From the NCBI GenBank assembly GCA_023228025.1, contig JALOCD010000003.1, positions 1 to 64,000 on the forward strand: a stretch of 64,000 nucleotides of DNA, given 5' to 3'. Position 1 is the first letter of the stretch. Every line of letters starts with the position of its first letter. The stretch is from Prolixibacteraceae bacterium (GTDB taxonomy: Bacteria > Bacteroidota > Bacteroidia > Bacteroidales > Prolixibacteraceae). Below the pieces are notes generated by a model, which was not told where the DNA came from, searched no databases, and saw only the letters and a program-made list of their open reading frames with translations. Positions 26,712 to 36,217 of the stretch are shown here, one piece after another. The translations under genes were made by a program, and so were the position numbers.

Positions 26712-28619
26712 TTATTCAGAGATTGCCCCTTCGCCTCGTTTGAGCGGGGAATAAATCAGTGATGGAGAAGGGATCATCGTTCCCAAACCGTATTCCTGCC
26801 ACCTTCGGTCAACCAGGGATATTGTTTCAAGAGAGGAGACCACCGGATTAGGCCAGTCACGTTGAAAACCATCAGACTGAACAGTTTTACGTGTTCCATC
26901 CACTACCAGGTGGGAAACTTCTCCCGAACGGGTTGCCTCAAAGATTTTGCAATCTCTTTTGGGATCGATGTTTCCGGTAACATACCAGACCACGGCATCC
27001 AGATTCACGACAGGCAAAGCTGCATCCACCAACAAAATGAATTTAACCTGCTGTACGACAGATATATTCAAAAGAACTTCTGTCAATACTGCTGGACGAA
27101 AATCCTGATTCTTCTCAATTCCAAGAATCAACACCGGGATACCTTTATCCAGCAGGGAGGCCTGAACAGTTTTGACTGCAGGAATATCCGAGGTTATTTG
27201 ATCGAATAATTCCGATCCGGGCAGTTTATCTTCAATCTGCTCCGTATACTTCTCCTCGGGAAATTTGGTGGTCGCATCGATCCCCATTTTGGATCCAAAT
27301 GCAAATTTTGAGGAGGAGTGATCCAATACATCCATGGGGCCAGAAGAAAAAATAATGTCGTGAACCGGATCAATTTCAATGCTCACTTTCCTGACAAACG
27401 CCTCCATGTCCTTCCACGGATTATCCTGATCGGTCACTAGCATGATCTTGTTAAACATCATCTGTCCGGCCCCCCACATGGCATTCATCGTCTTTATTGC
27501 CTGTCCTGCATAGGTTTTATCGATCCTTGCCAGCGTCAGGTTGTGGGCGACTCCTTCGGGTGGAAGGTAAAGGTCTTTTAGTTCCGGCATCATGGTCAGT
27601 TTCATGGGCGCCAGGAATATTTTCTCTGTGGCCAAACCAATGTAGGCATCTTCCTGCGGTGGGATCCCCACAATGGTTGCGGGATATATTGCCCCTTTCC
27701 GGTGGGTAATGCAGGTGACATGAAATTTGGGATACCAATCGGCCAGTGAATAGAAACCGGTATGATCTCCAAACGGACCTTCCCAAACAAGTTCCTCCGA
27801 GGGATCAACATAACCTTCAATCACGATATCTGCATCATCGGGAACCTCAAGATCATTGGTGAGGCACCTGACCAACTCCACTTTTCTCTTCCGAAGAAAC
27901 CCGGCCAGCATATATTCGTCAATTTGATCAGGCAGCGGTGCTGTTGCCGCATAGGTATAGGCAGGATCGCCTCCCAAAACAACGGATACAGGCATCTTCT
28001 TTCCCGCTTTTTTGTACCCCAGGTAGTGCCGGGCTCCGGTTTTGTGTTTGTGCCAGTGCATCCCGGTAGTATTTGGTCCAAGAATTTGCATCCGGTACAT
28101 TCCCACATTTCGGACACCCGTTTCAGGATCGCGCGTAACGACACCGGGCAGCGTCACAAATGGTCCGCCGTCGGCAGGCCAGCAAGTAAGAACAGGTAGT
28201 TTGGTCAAGTCAGGTGTTGCCATCACAATCTCCTGACACCTACCTCTGCCTCTCTTCTTTTTAGGCATCCAGGAAGCAATCTTTGAGAGCAAAGGAAGCA
28301 ACTTCAATTTATCCAAAAGAGTCCCGGCAGGACCAGCCAGTTGTTTAAATAACTCTTCCAGCTCTGCGCCGATAGCACTGAGCGATGTATGTCCCAGAGC
28401 CAGGCATATTCTTGACTCTGAACCAAATGCATTAATCAAAAGAGGGAAAGTCGTTCCGTTGTTTTCAAACAAAAGGGCCTTCCCTCCCCCCGGAGATTTA
28501 GACATACGGTCAACAATCTCGGTGATTTCCAGAACGGTATTAACCTTTTGACTGATTCTGATCAGTTCGTTTTCACGCTCCAGTAACCCGACAAAATCGT
28601 TCAATCCATTGTATGGCAT
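26712..28619 (-). CDS. UbiD-family (menaquinone biosynthesis-type) decarboxylase
   Basis: The protein has 635 residues, near the long Bacteroidota form of UbiD. Family landmarks include GLNDFVGLLERENELIRI at the N-terminus, GMYRMQILGPNTTGMHWH, RKVELVRCLTNDLEVPDDAD, EGPFGDHTGFYS and GIPPQEDAYIGLATEKI. UbiD enzymes use prenylated FMN to decarboxylate aromatic or unsaturated acids; in Bacteroidota a member serves menaquinone synthesis. A UbiX prenyltransferase is not in the window. The gene is alone between the small antitoxin-like locus and citrate synthase, and a large inverted repeat lies upstream of its start. Confidence 0.9.
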   Translation of the reverse strand: MPYNGLNDFVGLLERENELIRISQKVNTVLEITEIVDRMSKSPGGGKALLFENNGTTFPLLINAFGSESRICLALGHTSLSAIGAELEELFKQLAGPAGTLLDKLKLLPLLSKIASWMPKKKRGRGRCQEIVMATPDLTKLPVLTCWPADGGPFVTLPGVVTRDPETGVRNVGMYRMQILGPNTTGMHWHKHKTGARHYLGYKKAGKKMPVSVVLGGDPAYTYAATAPLPDQIDEYMLAGFLRKRKVELVRCLTNDLEVPDDADIVIEGYVDPSEELVWEGPFGDHTGFYSLADWYPKFHVTCITHRKGAIYPATIVGIPPQEDAYIGLATEKIFLAPMKLTMMPELKDLYLPPEGVAHNLTLARIDKTYAGQAIKTMNAMWGAGQMMFNKIMLVTDQDNPWKDMEAFVRKVSIEIDPVHDIIFSSGPMDVLDHSSSKFAFGSKMGIDATTKFPEEKYTEQIEDKLPGSELFDQITSDIPAVKTVQASLLDKGIPVLILGIEKNQDFRPAVLTEVLLNISVVQQVKFILLVDAALPVVNLDAVVWYVTGNIDPKRDCKIFEATRSGEVSHLVVDGTRKTVQSDGFQRDWPNPVVSSLETISLVDRRWQEYGLGTMIPSPSLIYSPLKRGEGAISE

Positions 28620-28646
28620 AAAATCATCATTGGTGAAACAAAAAAG

Positions 28647-28840
28647 TTACACAGAGAAGCACAGAGAAGCACAGAGTTACACGGAGAAAAAGAAATGTTT
28701 AGGATGTTTATTGAGTTTGAATTGTTCAAAGACCGTAACCCTTCAAACTTTTTAAACAATTCAAACCCTTCAAACAATTAGAAATTGTTCTCTGTGGACC
28801 TCTGTGCTTCTCTGTGCTTCTCTGTGTAACTCTGTGTAAT
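28647..28840. repeat. Large inverted repeat built from decamer units (ACAGAGAAGC type)
   Basis: The left arm (28647-28688) has units ACAGAGAAGC, ACAGAGAAGC, ACAGAGTTAC and ACGGAGAA. The right arm (28788-28840) is its near reverse complement with TCTGTGCTTC twice and TCTGTGTAAC, TCTGTGTAAT. The 100-bp centre also has inverted halves (GAATTGTTCAAA against TTTAAACAATTC). The whole could form a long hairpin between citrate synthase and UbiD. Related ACAGAG units recur at 53739-53992. Confidence 0.8.
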
Positions 28841-28850
28841 ATTAAAGGTC

Positions 28851-30164
28851 CTAAATTCCAGCTTTGTTTTTGAAGAACTCCAGTGTTTCCGATGATGGTC
28901 TTTCCAACGGCAAATTGTACATCCTATCCCAAACCAATTGTGCTAGAACACCCAAGGAACGACTAACTCCAAACATTACCGTGTAGAAAAAGTGCTCTGT
29001 AATTCCGTAATGCTGAAGCAAAGAACCTGAGAAGGCATCCACATTGGGCCATGGATTTTTGATCTTGCCAAGCGACTTCAGAATTGGAGGTACAATATCG
29101 TAAAGGTGATTGACCGTATCAACCATGGGATCATTTCCCACATATTTTTGAGCAAAAATCTGTTGCGCGGTAAAACGAGGATCTGTCACACGCAAAACTG
29201 CATGACCGTAACCGGGAACCACTTGACCTGAGGAGATGGTCTTTCTGACATAAGCTTCAATTTTTTCACGCTCTTCCTCTTTGCTTTCACTGACACCTAT
29301 CTCTTCCTGCATCTCAAAAATCCAGTTGATGACCTCCTGGTTGGCATAACCATGCAAGGGGCCGGCTAACCCAAGCATTCCGGCAGCATAGGAATAATAG
29401 GGATTACTTAGCGCAGACCCAACAAGATGGGTTGCATGGGCAGATACATTCCCTCCTTCATGATCTGCATGAATCATCATGTACATTCTGAAAAGACGGT
29501 ACACTTCGTCCTGGTCGTAACCCATCATATGGGCAAAATTTGCAGCCCAATCAAGATTTGGATCCGGTGGAATGAACTTTCCGTCTTTGAAATTCTTGCG
29601 GTAGATATATGCTGCTACTACAGGGAGACGCGCAATCAAGTCCATTACATCCTCAAATGTTGTATCCCAATAATCATTTTTGTGCAATCCGTCGCGATGC
29701 GCCTTTTGGAATTTCGACTCAGTTGCCATGGCAAGAATAGCCGTACTGAACTGAGTCATTGGCTTGCTGGTTAGGGGCATAGCATCCATAATTTCGATCA
29801 CGTGCTCAGGCAACTCACTACGCCGTACCCACTCCTTGCTCAGGGCATCAACTTCAGCTTTGGTAGGAATCTCGTTCAACAGGAAAAGGTAGAACAGACC
29901 TTCAGAAAGAGGCTCTCCTTCAGGCCTGACTTTCGGTAATTTTTGTTGAATCTCAGGTATGGTATATCCTCGGTAAGTGATACCTGTATTGGGGTCTAGC
30001 TTAGAGGTTACGGTAAGCAGTCCGGTTATGCCTTTCATTCCGGTTAGTACCTGATCGATGGTGACCGACTCAAGTACGGTGCTCCCATACTCACTAATCA
30101 AACGTTTTACGACAAGGCGCTCTTCTTCACCCTTCTTCAAAAGTTTTTCTTTAATGTAATCCAT
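28851..30164 (-). CDS. Citrate synthase, mitochondrial (eukaryote-like) type
   Basis: The protein has 437 residues. It strongly resembles animal and fungal mitochondrial citrate synthase instead of the common bacterial types: DLIARLPVVAAYIYR, IHADHEGGNVSAHATHLVGS, AGPLHGYANQEV, GQVVPGYGHAVLR, NPWPNVDAFSGSLL and FGVSRSLGVLAQLVWDR. Catalytic His in HADHEGGN, His in GYGHAVLR and Asp in NVDAFSG are all present. Eukaryote-like citrate synthases are known from Geobacteraceae and some other bacteria, so this need not be recent transfer. It condenses acetyl-CoA with oxaloacetate. The lack of the bacterial NADH-sensing domain suggests different allostery. It is a single-gene unit. Confidence 0.93.
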   Translation of the reverse strand: MDYIKEKLLKKGEEERLVVKRLISEYGSTVLESVTIDQVLTGMKGITGLLTVTSKLDPNTGITYRGYTIPEIQQKLPKVRPEGEPLSEGLFYLFLLNEIPTKAEVDALSKEWVRRSELPEHVIEIMDAMPLTSKPMTQFSTAILAMATESKFQKAHRDGLHKNDYWDTTFEDVMDLIARLPVVAAYIYRKNFKDGKFIPPDPNLDWAANFAHMMGYDQDEVYRLFRMYMMIHADHEGGNVSAHATHLVGSALSNPYYSYAAGMLGLAGPLHGYANQEVINWIFEMQEEIGVSESKEEEREKIEAYVRKTISSGQVVPGYGHAVLRVTDPRFTAQQIFAQKYVGNDPMVDTVNHLYDIVPPILKSLGKIKNPWPNVDAFSGSLLQHYGITEHFFYTVMFGVSRSLGVLAQLVWDRMYNLPLERPSSETLEFFKNKAGI

Positions 30165-30359
30165 AAAGAGTTTATTATGTTAGTTATTTATATCCGTAAG
30201 CTCATAACCCTTACTCCTCCAAAAATCGATTTTGAAGATCTATCCGATATGCTGGTGAAAATTACACAAAAAATGAATCAATTTATATATTTATCTAACA
30301 ATGGAGGTAAAAATTTTATTAATCTGTTTTTTGCTCAAAATTGCAAAAAAGACAAAAGA

Positions 30360-30385
30360 AAAGCCATCCTGGCAAGGATGGCTTT
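30360..30385 (-). terminator. Intrinsic terminator of the ribosomal super-operon
   Basis: A 10-bp stem (AAAGCCATCC at 30360-30369 with GGATGGCTTT at 30376-30385) and a 6-nt loop are followed on the minus strand by TTCTTTTGTC. It lies 26 bp past the rplQ stop. Confidence 0.88.
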
Positions 30386-30410
30386 CGATTATCTTTCAAC
30401 TTCTGAGAGA

Positions 30411-30896
30411 TTAGGATGCAGCTTCTTCCGAGGCCTCTTCTACTTTTATGCTCTCTTTTGCAGGTGTCTCTGTTTTCTTTGGTTTCCGAATCCTACGCTT
30501 TTTGGTGGTATCAAGTTTTGGAGTTGACAGCATGTTCTCGTTGTAATCGACCAGTTCAATGATACACATCTCTGCATTGTCACCAATACGGTTACCAGTT
30601 TTTAAGATTCTGGTATATCCACCCGGACGATCTCCGATTTTCACGATAATATCACGGAAAAGTTCTGTCACTACAGATTTACTTTTCAGATCGCTGAATA
30701 CTTCCCTTCTGTTGTGCGTGGTATCCTCTTTGGCACGTGTAATCAATGGTTCAACAAAAACTCTCAACTCTTTGGCTTTTGCAAGGGTTGTAGCGATGCG
30801 TTTGTGAAGCAAAAGAGAATTTGCCATATTGGAAAGCATCGCCTTCCTGTGAGAGCTGGTCCTACCTAAATGATTAAAACCTTTTCTATGTCTCAT
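30411..30896 (-). CDS. rplQ: 50S ribosomal protein L17 with charged C-terminal tail
   Basis: The protein has 161 residues. The core ([20 protein letters not shown], then [12 protein letters not shown]) is typical L17, usually about 120 residues. A tail of about 40 residues rich in Lys, Glu and Ala ([18 protein letters not shown]) follows, as is common in Bacteroidota. It is the last gene of the super-operon, 5 bp after rpoA, before the intrinsic terminator. Confidence 0.97.
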   Translation of the reverse strand: MRHRKGFNHLGRTSSHRKAMLSNMANSLLLHKRIATTLAKAKELRVFVEPLITRAKEDTTHNRREVFSDLKSKSVVTELFRDIIVKIGDRPGGYTRILKTGNRIGDNAEMCIIELVDYNENMLSTPKLDTTKKRRIRKPKKTETPAKESIKVEEASEEAAS

Positions 30897-30901
30897 TGTA
30901 A

Positions 30902-31894
30902 TTATTCCTTGTCTAATTTATACTTACTGATGTCCATCCCGAAACTCAAATTGAGATTTACCAACAAATCATCAAGTTCTGTTAAGGATTTCTTGCCAAA
31001 ATTTCTAAATTTCAACAGGTCATTGCGGTTATAAGTAACCAATTCTCCAAGTGTCTCAACATCAGCTGCCTTTAAACAATTGAGTGCACGAACAGATAGA
31101 TCAAGATCGACCAGTTTATTTTTCAGTAATTGACGCATGTGCAAAATTTCCTCATCAAACTCTTCATTGGCAAATTTCTCATCAGAATCGAGTGTGATTT
31201 TCTCGTCAGAGAAGAGCATGAAATGGTAAATCAGAATTTTAGCTGCTTCCTTCAGTGCATCTTTCGGATGAATAGAACCATCTGTATGGATATCAATCAC
31301 CAACTTTTCATAGTCGGTTTTTTGTTCTACACGATAGTTTTCGACTGAATATTTCACATTCTTGATGGGAGTGAAAATAGAATCGATTGGAATGACCCCA
31401 AACTCCTCATCAACAGGTTTGTTCTCCACACCAGGTACATATCCGCGTCCCTTCTCGATCGTCATTTCGATCTGAAGTTTCACATCTGTCTCCATGTTGC
31501 AGATCAGCAAATCGGTATTCAAAACACGAAAGCCTGTGATAAAATTGTTAATGTCACCCGCTTTGAATTTATTTTGTCCGAAGATGGTAACAGTGACCTT
31601 TTCACTATCAAAATCATCAACTACCTTTTTGAAACGGATCTGCTTCAGATTAAGAATCATCTCCGTAACATCTTCAATCACACCGGGGATGGTAGAAAAT
31701 TCATGCTCAACACCTTCGATTTTAATCGTCGTGATCGCATATCCTTCCAAGGATGATAACAAAATTCTGCGTAATGCATTTCCGATGGTAATACCATAAC
31801 CTGGCTCAAGAGGACGAAATTCGAATTTACCGATTTTGTCATCCGACTCGATCATGATCACCTTATCCGGCTTCTGGAAAGCTAAAATTGCCAT
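30902..31894 (-). CDS. rpoA: DNA-directed RNA polymerase subunit alpha
   Basis: The protein has 330 residues. The N-terminal assembly domain has [23 protein letters not shown] (split here for length: [19 protein letters not shown]), and the C-terminal domain has the helix-hairpin-helix DNA-binding part [16 protein letters not shown] and [16 protein letters not shown]. It dimerises to nucleate RNA polymerase and its C-domain contacts DNA and activators. It sits between rpsD (14 bp) and rplQ (5 bp) as in most bacteria. Confidence 0.98.
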   Translation of the reverse strand: MAILAFQKPDKVIMIESDDKIGKFEFRPLEPGYGITIGNALRRILLSSLEGYAITTIKIEGVEHEFSTIPGVIEDVTEMILNLKQIRFKKVVDDFDSEKVTVTIFGQNKFKAGDINNFITGFRVLNTDLLICNMETDVKLQIEMTIEKGRGYVPGVENKPVDEEFGVIPIDSIFTPIKNVKYSVENYRVEQKTDYEKLVIDIHTDGSIHPKDALKEAAKILIYHFMLFSDEKITLDSDEKFANEEFDEEILHMRQLLKNKLVDLDLSVRALNCLKAADVETLGELVTYNRNDLLKFRNFGKKSLTELDDLLVNLNLSFGMDISKYKLDKE

Positions 31895-31908
31895 AAACCT
31901 TATATTAA

Positions 31909-32517
31909 TTATTTCGAATACAATTCGACGATTAACTGCTCTTTGATGTTTTCAGGAATTTCTTCCCTCTCAGGTACATTCAAAAATTTACCCGATTTTG
32001 ATTCACCATTCCACTCCAGCCATGAAAAGCTGCTGTGACGACGTGAAGAGAGCGAATCATTGATTGCAACCAATGATTTTGATTTCTCGCGTACTGCAAC
32101 TACTTCACCAGGGCGAACGGTGTATGAAGGGATATTGACCACTTCACCATTGACAGTAATGTGTTTGTGAGAAACCAATTGACGGGCTCCTGCACGACTT
32201 GGAGAAATGCCCAGACGGAAAACCACATTATCCAAACGGCTCTCAAGCAACTGCAAAAGAACAGTACCTGTAATACCTTTGTGTGAATGTGCCTTTTCGA
32301 ACAAATTACGGAATTGACGCTCCAAAACACCGTACATGTATTTCGCTTTTTGCTTCTCTTTCAACTGTGTACCGTATTCCGATACTTTTTTACGGCGTTT
32401 GCTGTTGCCGTGCATTCCCGGAGGAAAGTTTTTGTGCTCAAATGCTTTATCCGGACCATAGATTGGTTCACCGAATTTTCTAGCAATCTTTGATTTAGGA
32501 CCTATGTATCTTGCCAT
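31909..32517 (-). CDS. rpsD: 30S ribosomal protein S4, zinc-free form
   Basis: The protein has 202 residues. It starts [20 protein letters not shown] and has the S4 RNA-binding core [25 protein letters not shown]. The N-terminal region has no cysteines where zinc-binding S4 proteins carry four, so it is the zinc-free type. S4 nucleates 16S rRNA folding. It is co-transcribed with rpsK and rpoA. Confidence 0.97.
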   Translation of the reverse strand: MARYIGPKSKIARKFGEPIYGPDKAFEHKNFPPGMHGNSKRRKKVSEYGTQLKEKQKAKYMYGVLERQFRNLFEKAHSHKGITGTVLLQLLESRLDNVVFRLGISPSRAGARQLVSHKHITVNGEVVNIPSYTVRPGEVVAVREKSKSLVAINDSLSSRRHSSFSWLEWNGESKSGKFLNVPEREEIPENIKEQLIVELYSK

Positions 32518-32542
32518 GTTTTTTAATTTAATTTACTGATGA

Positions 32543-32932
32543 TTAGACACGACGACGTTTAGGAGGACGACAACCGTTATGAGGCATTGGGGTAACATCG
32601 ACGATCTCAGTTACCTGGATACCAACATTCGCGATAGCGCGAATAGCAGACTCGCGGCCGTTCCCCGGTCCCTTTACGTAAACTTTTACCTTGCGTAAAC
32701 CAAGATCAAAAGCTGTTTTTGCACACTCTTCAGAAGCAGTTTGGGCTGCATACGGAGTATTTTTCTTTGAGCCACGGAAGCCTTTTTTCCCGGCTGATGA
32801 CCAGGAGATTACTTCACCATTGTTGTTGGTCATCGAAATGATAATATTATTAAAAGAGGATGAAACGTGAGCCTGTCCAACAGCCTCGACATTGACAACC
32901 CTTTTCTTAGATATTCCAGTCTTTTTTGCCAT
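32543..32932 (-). CDS. rpsK: 30S ribosomal protein S11
   Basis: The protein has 129 residues, standard length. It contains [20 protein letters not shown], the ribosomal S11 signature near [13 protein letters not shown], and the C-terminal [18 protein letters not shown]. It lies in the platform of the 30S subunit. It is 12 bp after rpsM. Confidence 0.98.
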   Translation of the reverse strand: MAKKTGISKKRVVNVEAVGQAHVSSSFNNIIISMTNNNGEVISWSSAGKKGFRGSKKNTPYAAQTASEECAKTAFDLGLRKVKVYVKGPGNGRESAIRAIANVGIQVTEIVDVTPMPHNGCRPPKRRRV

Positions 32933-32944
32933 CTCTACTTATTC

Positions 32945-33322
32945 TTATTTAGTAGCTTTCTTCTTATTTGCAACTGTCTTCTTTTTACCTTTACGGGTAC
33001 GGGCATTGTTTTTTGTACTTTGTCCACGTACTGGAAGGCCTAAACGATGACGAATTCCGCGGTAACAACCGATATCCATCAATCGCTTGATGCTCATCTG
33101 GTTTTCAGAGCGCAGTTCGCCTTCGACCTTAAATCCATCGGTAATCACCTTGCGAATTGCACTAAACTGATCATCATTCCATTCACTGACTTTGATGTCT
33201 TTATTGACACCAGCCTTTTCAAGAATTTCAGCAGAGCGGCTGCGGCCAATTCCAAAAATATAGGTCAAGGCAATTTCGCCTCTTTTGTTATTTGGTATGT
33301 CTACACCAACTATTCGAGCCAT
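32945..33322 (-). CDS. rpsM: 30S ribosomal protein S13
   Basis: The protein has 125 residues. It begins [20 protein letters not shown] and has [20 protein letters not shown] near the C-terminus, followed by a lysine-rich tail. It contacts the 50S subunit and P-site tRNA. It follows rpmJ in the alpha part of the super-operon. Confidence 0.98.
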   Translation of the reverse strand: MARIVGVDIPNNKRGEIALTYIFGIGRSRSAEILEKAGVNKDIKVSEWNDDQFSAIRKVITDGFKVEGELRSENQMSIKRLMDIGCYRGIRHRLGLPVRGQSTKNNARTRKGKKKTVANKKKATK

Positions 33323-33363
33323 AATCTTATATTGATTAAAAAATCGTTATAAATTTAACATTT

Positions 33364-33480
33364 TTAACCCTGACGTTGTTTGAACTTCGGGTTTTTTTTG
33401 TTTATCACGTAGAGACGTCCCTTACGGCTTACAATTTTGCACTCCGCACTACGTTTCTTAATGGATGCCCTTACTTTCAT
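33364..33480 (-). CDS. rpmJ: 50S ribosomal protein L36, zinc-free form
   Basis: A 38-codon frame from ATG 33480 to TAA 33364-33366 encodes [20 protein letters not shown] and ends [12 protein letters not shown], the L36 fold. Zinc-binding L36 has three Cys and one His; this one keeps only Cys14, so it is the zinc-independent form. It lies between infA (11 bp upstream) and rpsM. It is short and easily missed by gene finders. Confidence 0.95.
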   Translation of the reverse strand: MKVRASIKKRSAECKIVSRKGRLYVINKKNPKFKQRQG

Positions 33481-33491
33481 TTTTCTAGATA

Positions 33492-33713
33492 TTAATTTTT
33501 GTATCTGAAAGAGATTCTTCCTTTACTAAGGTCATAAGGTGACATTTCAACCTTTACTTTGTCGCCAGGCAGAATCTTGATGTAGTGCATGCGCATCTTT
33601 CCCGAAATGTGGGCCGTGATCACATGACCATTTTGCAATTCTACACGAAACATAGCATTGGACAATGCTTCAATAATTGTTCCGTCTTGTTCAATAAATG
33701 ATTGCTTTGACAT
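33492..33713 (-). CDS. infA: Translation initiation factor IF-1
   Basis: The protein has 73 residues with the OB-fold pattern [20 protein letters not shown] and [20 protein letters not shown], ending GRISFRY. It blocks the ribosomal A site during initiation. It is the first gene after the secY gap, and a strong promoter lies about 230 bp upstream, so infA-rpmJ-rpsM-rpsK-rpsD-rpoA-rplQ can be expressed apart from the S10/spc genes. Confidence 0.97.
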   Translation of the reverse strand: MSKQSFIEQDGTIIEALSNAMFRVELQNGHVITAHISGKMRMHYIKILPGDKVKVEMSPYDLSKGRISFRYKN

Positions 33714-33942
33714 AGAAACTAATACTTCTGCATTAAACTTGAAAATTCAAAATATTCCCCAAATTGCCCCTAAGAGCAAACTTCAAAACATTCGATCATT
33801 CGACAGGGCTCGATGAAGTCATACTCCCCTCTCTCCTTCCAACACCTTAAAAGATGGTCTTTTCATTGCCGCGCTTACTCCCATCGTGTTAATTCAGAAA
33901 GTAATCATCAAAAGACGGAGGCGATCAATTTTTTCAGGTCGG
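33714..33942 (-). other. Long leader of infA, no gene seen
   Basis: This 229-bp stretch lies between the predicted transcription start and the infA ATG. I see no coding frame with family resemblance; the methionine aminopeptidase gene often found here in other bacteria is absent. A structured leader is possible but I cannot show one. From 33974 to 34125 only a short hairpin (GGTTGG/CCAACC at 34107-34123) just past secY is visible. Confidence 0.5.
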
Positions 33943-33973
33943 CAAAGATACTGAAAAGAAAAAAAAGATACAA
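33943..33973 (-). promoter_or_regulatory. Internal super-operon promoter upstream of infA
   Basis: On the minus strand, TTG (33971-33973) and TATCTTTG (33943-33950, TAnnTTTG) are separated by 20 bp, an excellent Bacteroidota sigma match. It sits in the 412-bp secY-infA gap and would start transcription near 33936. Confidence 0.7.
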
Positions 33974-34125
33974 CACTCTTTTTCGGAAACAGGTAAACAT
34001 CCGCAAAATGATCAGAACGTATCAGATGGTAACAATTGTTAGTTCCAATCCGATGTATGATAATGCTATACAGCTAACTTGCCAGGATAATAAATTCCTT
34101 ACATATGGTTGGACCGCCCAACCTA

Positions 34126-35469
34126 TTACATGTTCGCTCCTGCAGTACGACCCTTGATGCGACCAGATTTCAGCAATCCATCGTAGTGGCGCATCAAAAG
34201 GTGGCTTTCAATTTGTTGCAACGTGTCGAGAATAACCCCGACAAGAATCAACAAAGAAGTACCTCCAAAGAAGTGCGCAAACGATTGATTGATTCCCAAA
34301 ATCATTGCAAATGCAGGCAGGATCGTGATAAATCCAAGGAAGATGGAACCAGGAAGAGTAATTCTCGACATGATGGTGTCGATGTACTCAGCTGTTCTTT
34401 TCCCCGGTTTGATACCCGGAATGAATCCGCCATTTTTCTTCATATCCTCGGCCATTTGGTTAGGATTGATGGTGATAGCGGTATAGAAATAGGTAAAAAT
34501 AATTACCATCAGGAACATGACTGCGTTGTACCAGAATCCGGTATAGTTAGAGAAGGATGCCATCATCCGTCCCATTGTCTCAGATGAGAAAAGACCAGCC
34601 ACCGTTGCGGGGATAAACATGATTGCCTGCGCAAAAATGATTGGCATAACACCAGCAGCATTCACTTTCAAAGGAATGTACTGACGAACACCGCCGTATT
34701 GACGATTCCCTACAATTCTTTTCGCGTATTGTACCGGCACTTTTCGTGTTCCCTGAACCAATAGGATAGTACTTGCAATAACAAGCAGGAAAACGACCAA
34801 TTCAACAATCAACATGATAAAACCACGACCCTGTTCAGCCATACGGCTCACAAATTCCTGAGCCAACGATTGAGGCAGACGGGCAATAATTCCAATCATA
34901 ATAATCAGTGAAATACCATTCCCAATTCCCTTGTCCGTAATCCGCTCTCCCAACCACATGATAAACATGGAACCGGCAGCCAGCACAATGGTGGCACTTA
35001 GATTGAAAGCAAAAGCAGGTACCAGGAATGCCTGTTCAGGAAGTTGGTATCTTAGGTTGGCCAAATATGCCCAACCCTGGAAAATTAAAATCACAACAGT
35101 CAGATAACGGGTCATCTGGTTGATTTTTCTTCTACCAGATTCACCCTCTTTTTGCAGCTTTTGAATGTAAGGAACAGCAAATCCCAATAGCTGGATTACG
35201 ATCGAAGCACTGATGTAAGGCATGATTCCTAACGCAAAGATGGATGCATTGGAGAAAGCGCCTCCCGAGAACATGTTCAGCAGTCCAAGAATCCCATCAG
35301 ATGTCTGATTTCTTAAAGCTTCAAAATGTTCAGGATTTGGATCGATACCGGGCAAAATGACGAAGGACCCAAAACGGTAAACCATCAGGAACAACAGGGT
35401 CACACTTAACCGGGATCGTAAATCCTCAATTTTATAAATGTTCTTAAGCGTTTCGATCAACTTTTTCAT
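34126..35469 (-). CDS. secY: Protein translocase subunit SecY
   Basis: The protein has 447 residues with ten expected membrane segments. Landmarks are RLSVTLLFLMVYRFGSFVILPG, the SecY signature GIMPYISASIVIQLL, GERITDKGIGNGISLIIMIGI, and the C-terminal LLMRHYDGLLKSGRIKGR. It forms the protein-conducting channel of the inner membrane. It lies 5 bp after rplO, the usual spc-operon position. Confidence 0.98.
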   Translation of the reverse strand: MKKLIETLKNIYKIEDLRSRLSVTLLFLMVYRFGSFVILPGIDPNPEHFEALRNQTSDGILGLLNMFSGGAFSNASIFALGIMPYISASIVIQLLGFAVPYIQKLQKEGESGRRKINQMTRYLTVVILIFQGWAYLANLRYQLPEQAFLVPAFAFNLSATIVLAAGSMFIMWLGERITDKGIGNGISLIIMIGIIARLPQSLAQEFVSRMAEQGRGFIMLIVELVVFLLVIASTILLVQGTRKVPVQYAKRIVGNRQYGGVRQYIPLKVNAAGVMPIIFAQAIMFIPATVAGLFSSETMGRMMASFSNYTGFWYNAVMFLMVIIFTYFYTAITINPNQMAEDMKKNGGFIPGIKPGKRTAEYIDTIMSRITLPGSIFLGFITILPAFAMILGINQSFAHFFGGTSLLILVGVILDTLQQIESHLLMRHYDGLLKSGRIKGRTAGANM

Positions 35470-35474
35470 CAGAA

Positions 35475-35921
35475 TCAGATTAATTCGGTAGTACCTTCCA
35501 ATTTTTCAATTGCTTCTTTGGCAGATTTAGAGAAAGCGTGGGCTTTCACATCCAGCTTGTTTTTCAATTCACCTTTGGCAAGGATCTTAACTTTGTCATT
35601 CTTACTGACAAACCCAGCATCCAAAAAGGTTTGAAAATCGATGGATGCAATCCCTAATTCCTCGGACAATTGCTGCAGCGCACTGAGATTAATCGCTTTA
35701 TATTCAACGCGATTGATATTCTTGAACCCGAATTTGGGAACAAGACGTTGCAGCGGCATCTGACCACCCTGAAATCCCTTCTTGGAAGAGTATCCTGAGC
35801 GCGATTTAGCCCCCTTATGACCACGGGTAGATGTACCACCATGACCCGAACCTTGTCCGCGACCAATCCGTTTTTCTTTTCTAACAGAACCTACAGCAGG
35901 TTTTAAGTTATTTAATTCCAT
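35475..35921 (-). CDS. rplO: 50S ribosomal protein L15
   Basis: The protein has 148 residues, with the N-terminal RIGRGQGSGHGGTSTRGHKG basic segment and QRLVPKFGFKNINRVEY, followed by the globular C-domain. A hairpin (35961-36008) lies in the 99-bp gap between rpmD and rplO. Confidence 0.98.
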   Translation of the reverse strand: MELNNLKPAVGSVRKEKRIGRGQGSGHGGTSTRGHKGAKSRSGYSSKKGFQGGQMPLQRLVPKFGFKNINRVEYKAINLSALQQLSEELGIASIDFQTFLDAGFVSKNDKVKILAKGELKNKLDVKAHAFSKSAKEAIEKLEGTTELI

Positions 35922-35960
35922 TTCTTTCGAGTATATAAATTTTTCTCAAAGGTCTCATGG

Positions 35961-36008
35961 AACATCCGGATCACAATTTGCCAAATTCGGCCTATCTATT
36001 CGGATGTT
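35961..36008 (-). promoter_or_regulatory. Hairpin in the rpmD-rplO gap
   Basis: AACATCCG (35961-35968) and CGGATGTT (36001-36008) are perfect inverted arms with a 32-nt loop. The gap is unusually long (99 bp) for this operon. There is no T run after it, so it may be an RNA processing or regulatory site and not a terminator. Confidence 0.35.
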
Positions 36009-36020
36009 ACTTAAGAAATT

Positions 36021-36203
36021 TTAATCGTTAACCTCTTCAACCTTTACTAAGTGCTGAAGCTTTCTAACCATTCCAAGAATCTCGGGGGTTGACTCATGAA
36101 TCTTAGGTTGATTCAATTTGTGCAGACCGAGCGCATCAATAATTTTCTTTTGAGCTTTGGATGCGCCAATTTTGCTCTTAAACTGTGTAATACGAATTTT
36201 CAT
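36021..36203 (-). CDS. rpmD: 50S ribosomal protein L30
   Basis: The protein has 60 residues, standard. It reads MKIRITQFKSKIGASKAQKK and ends LQHLVKVEEVND, with the L30 core LGLHKLNQPKIHE. It lies 14 bp after rpsE. Confidence 0.97.
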   Translation of the reverse strand: MKIRITQFKSKIGASKAQKKIIDALGLHKLNQPKIHESTPEILGMVRKLQHLVKVEEVND

Positions 36204-36217
36204 AATGTAATTTAGGT

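Noticed and set aside
28651..28680. Short regular direct repeats that might suggest a CRISPR array
   Set aside because: Units are only 10 bp with no unique spacers and no cas genes nearby; they are tandem units of an inverted repeat.
33813..34157. Plus-strand 114-codon open frame in the secY-infA gap
   Set aside because: It overlaps the end of secY antisense, has no recognisable domain and covers the minus-strand promoter; low-complexity chance frame.
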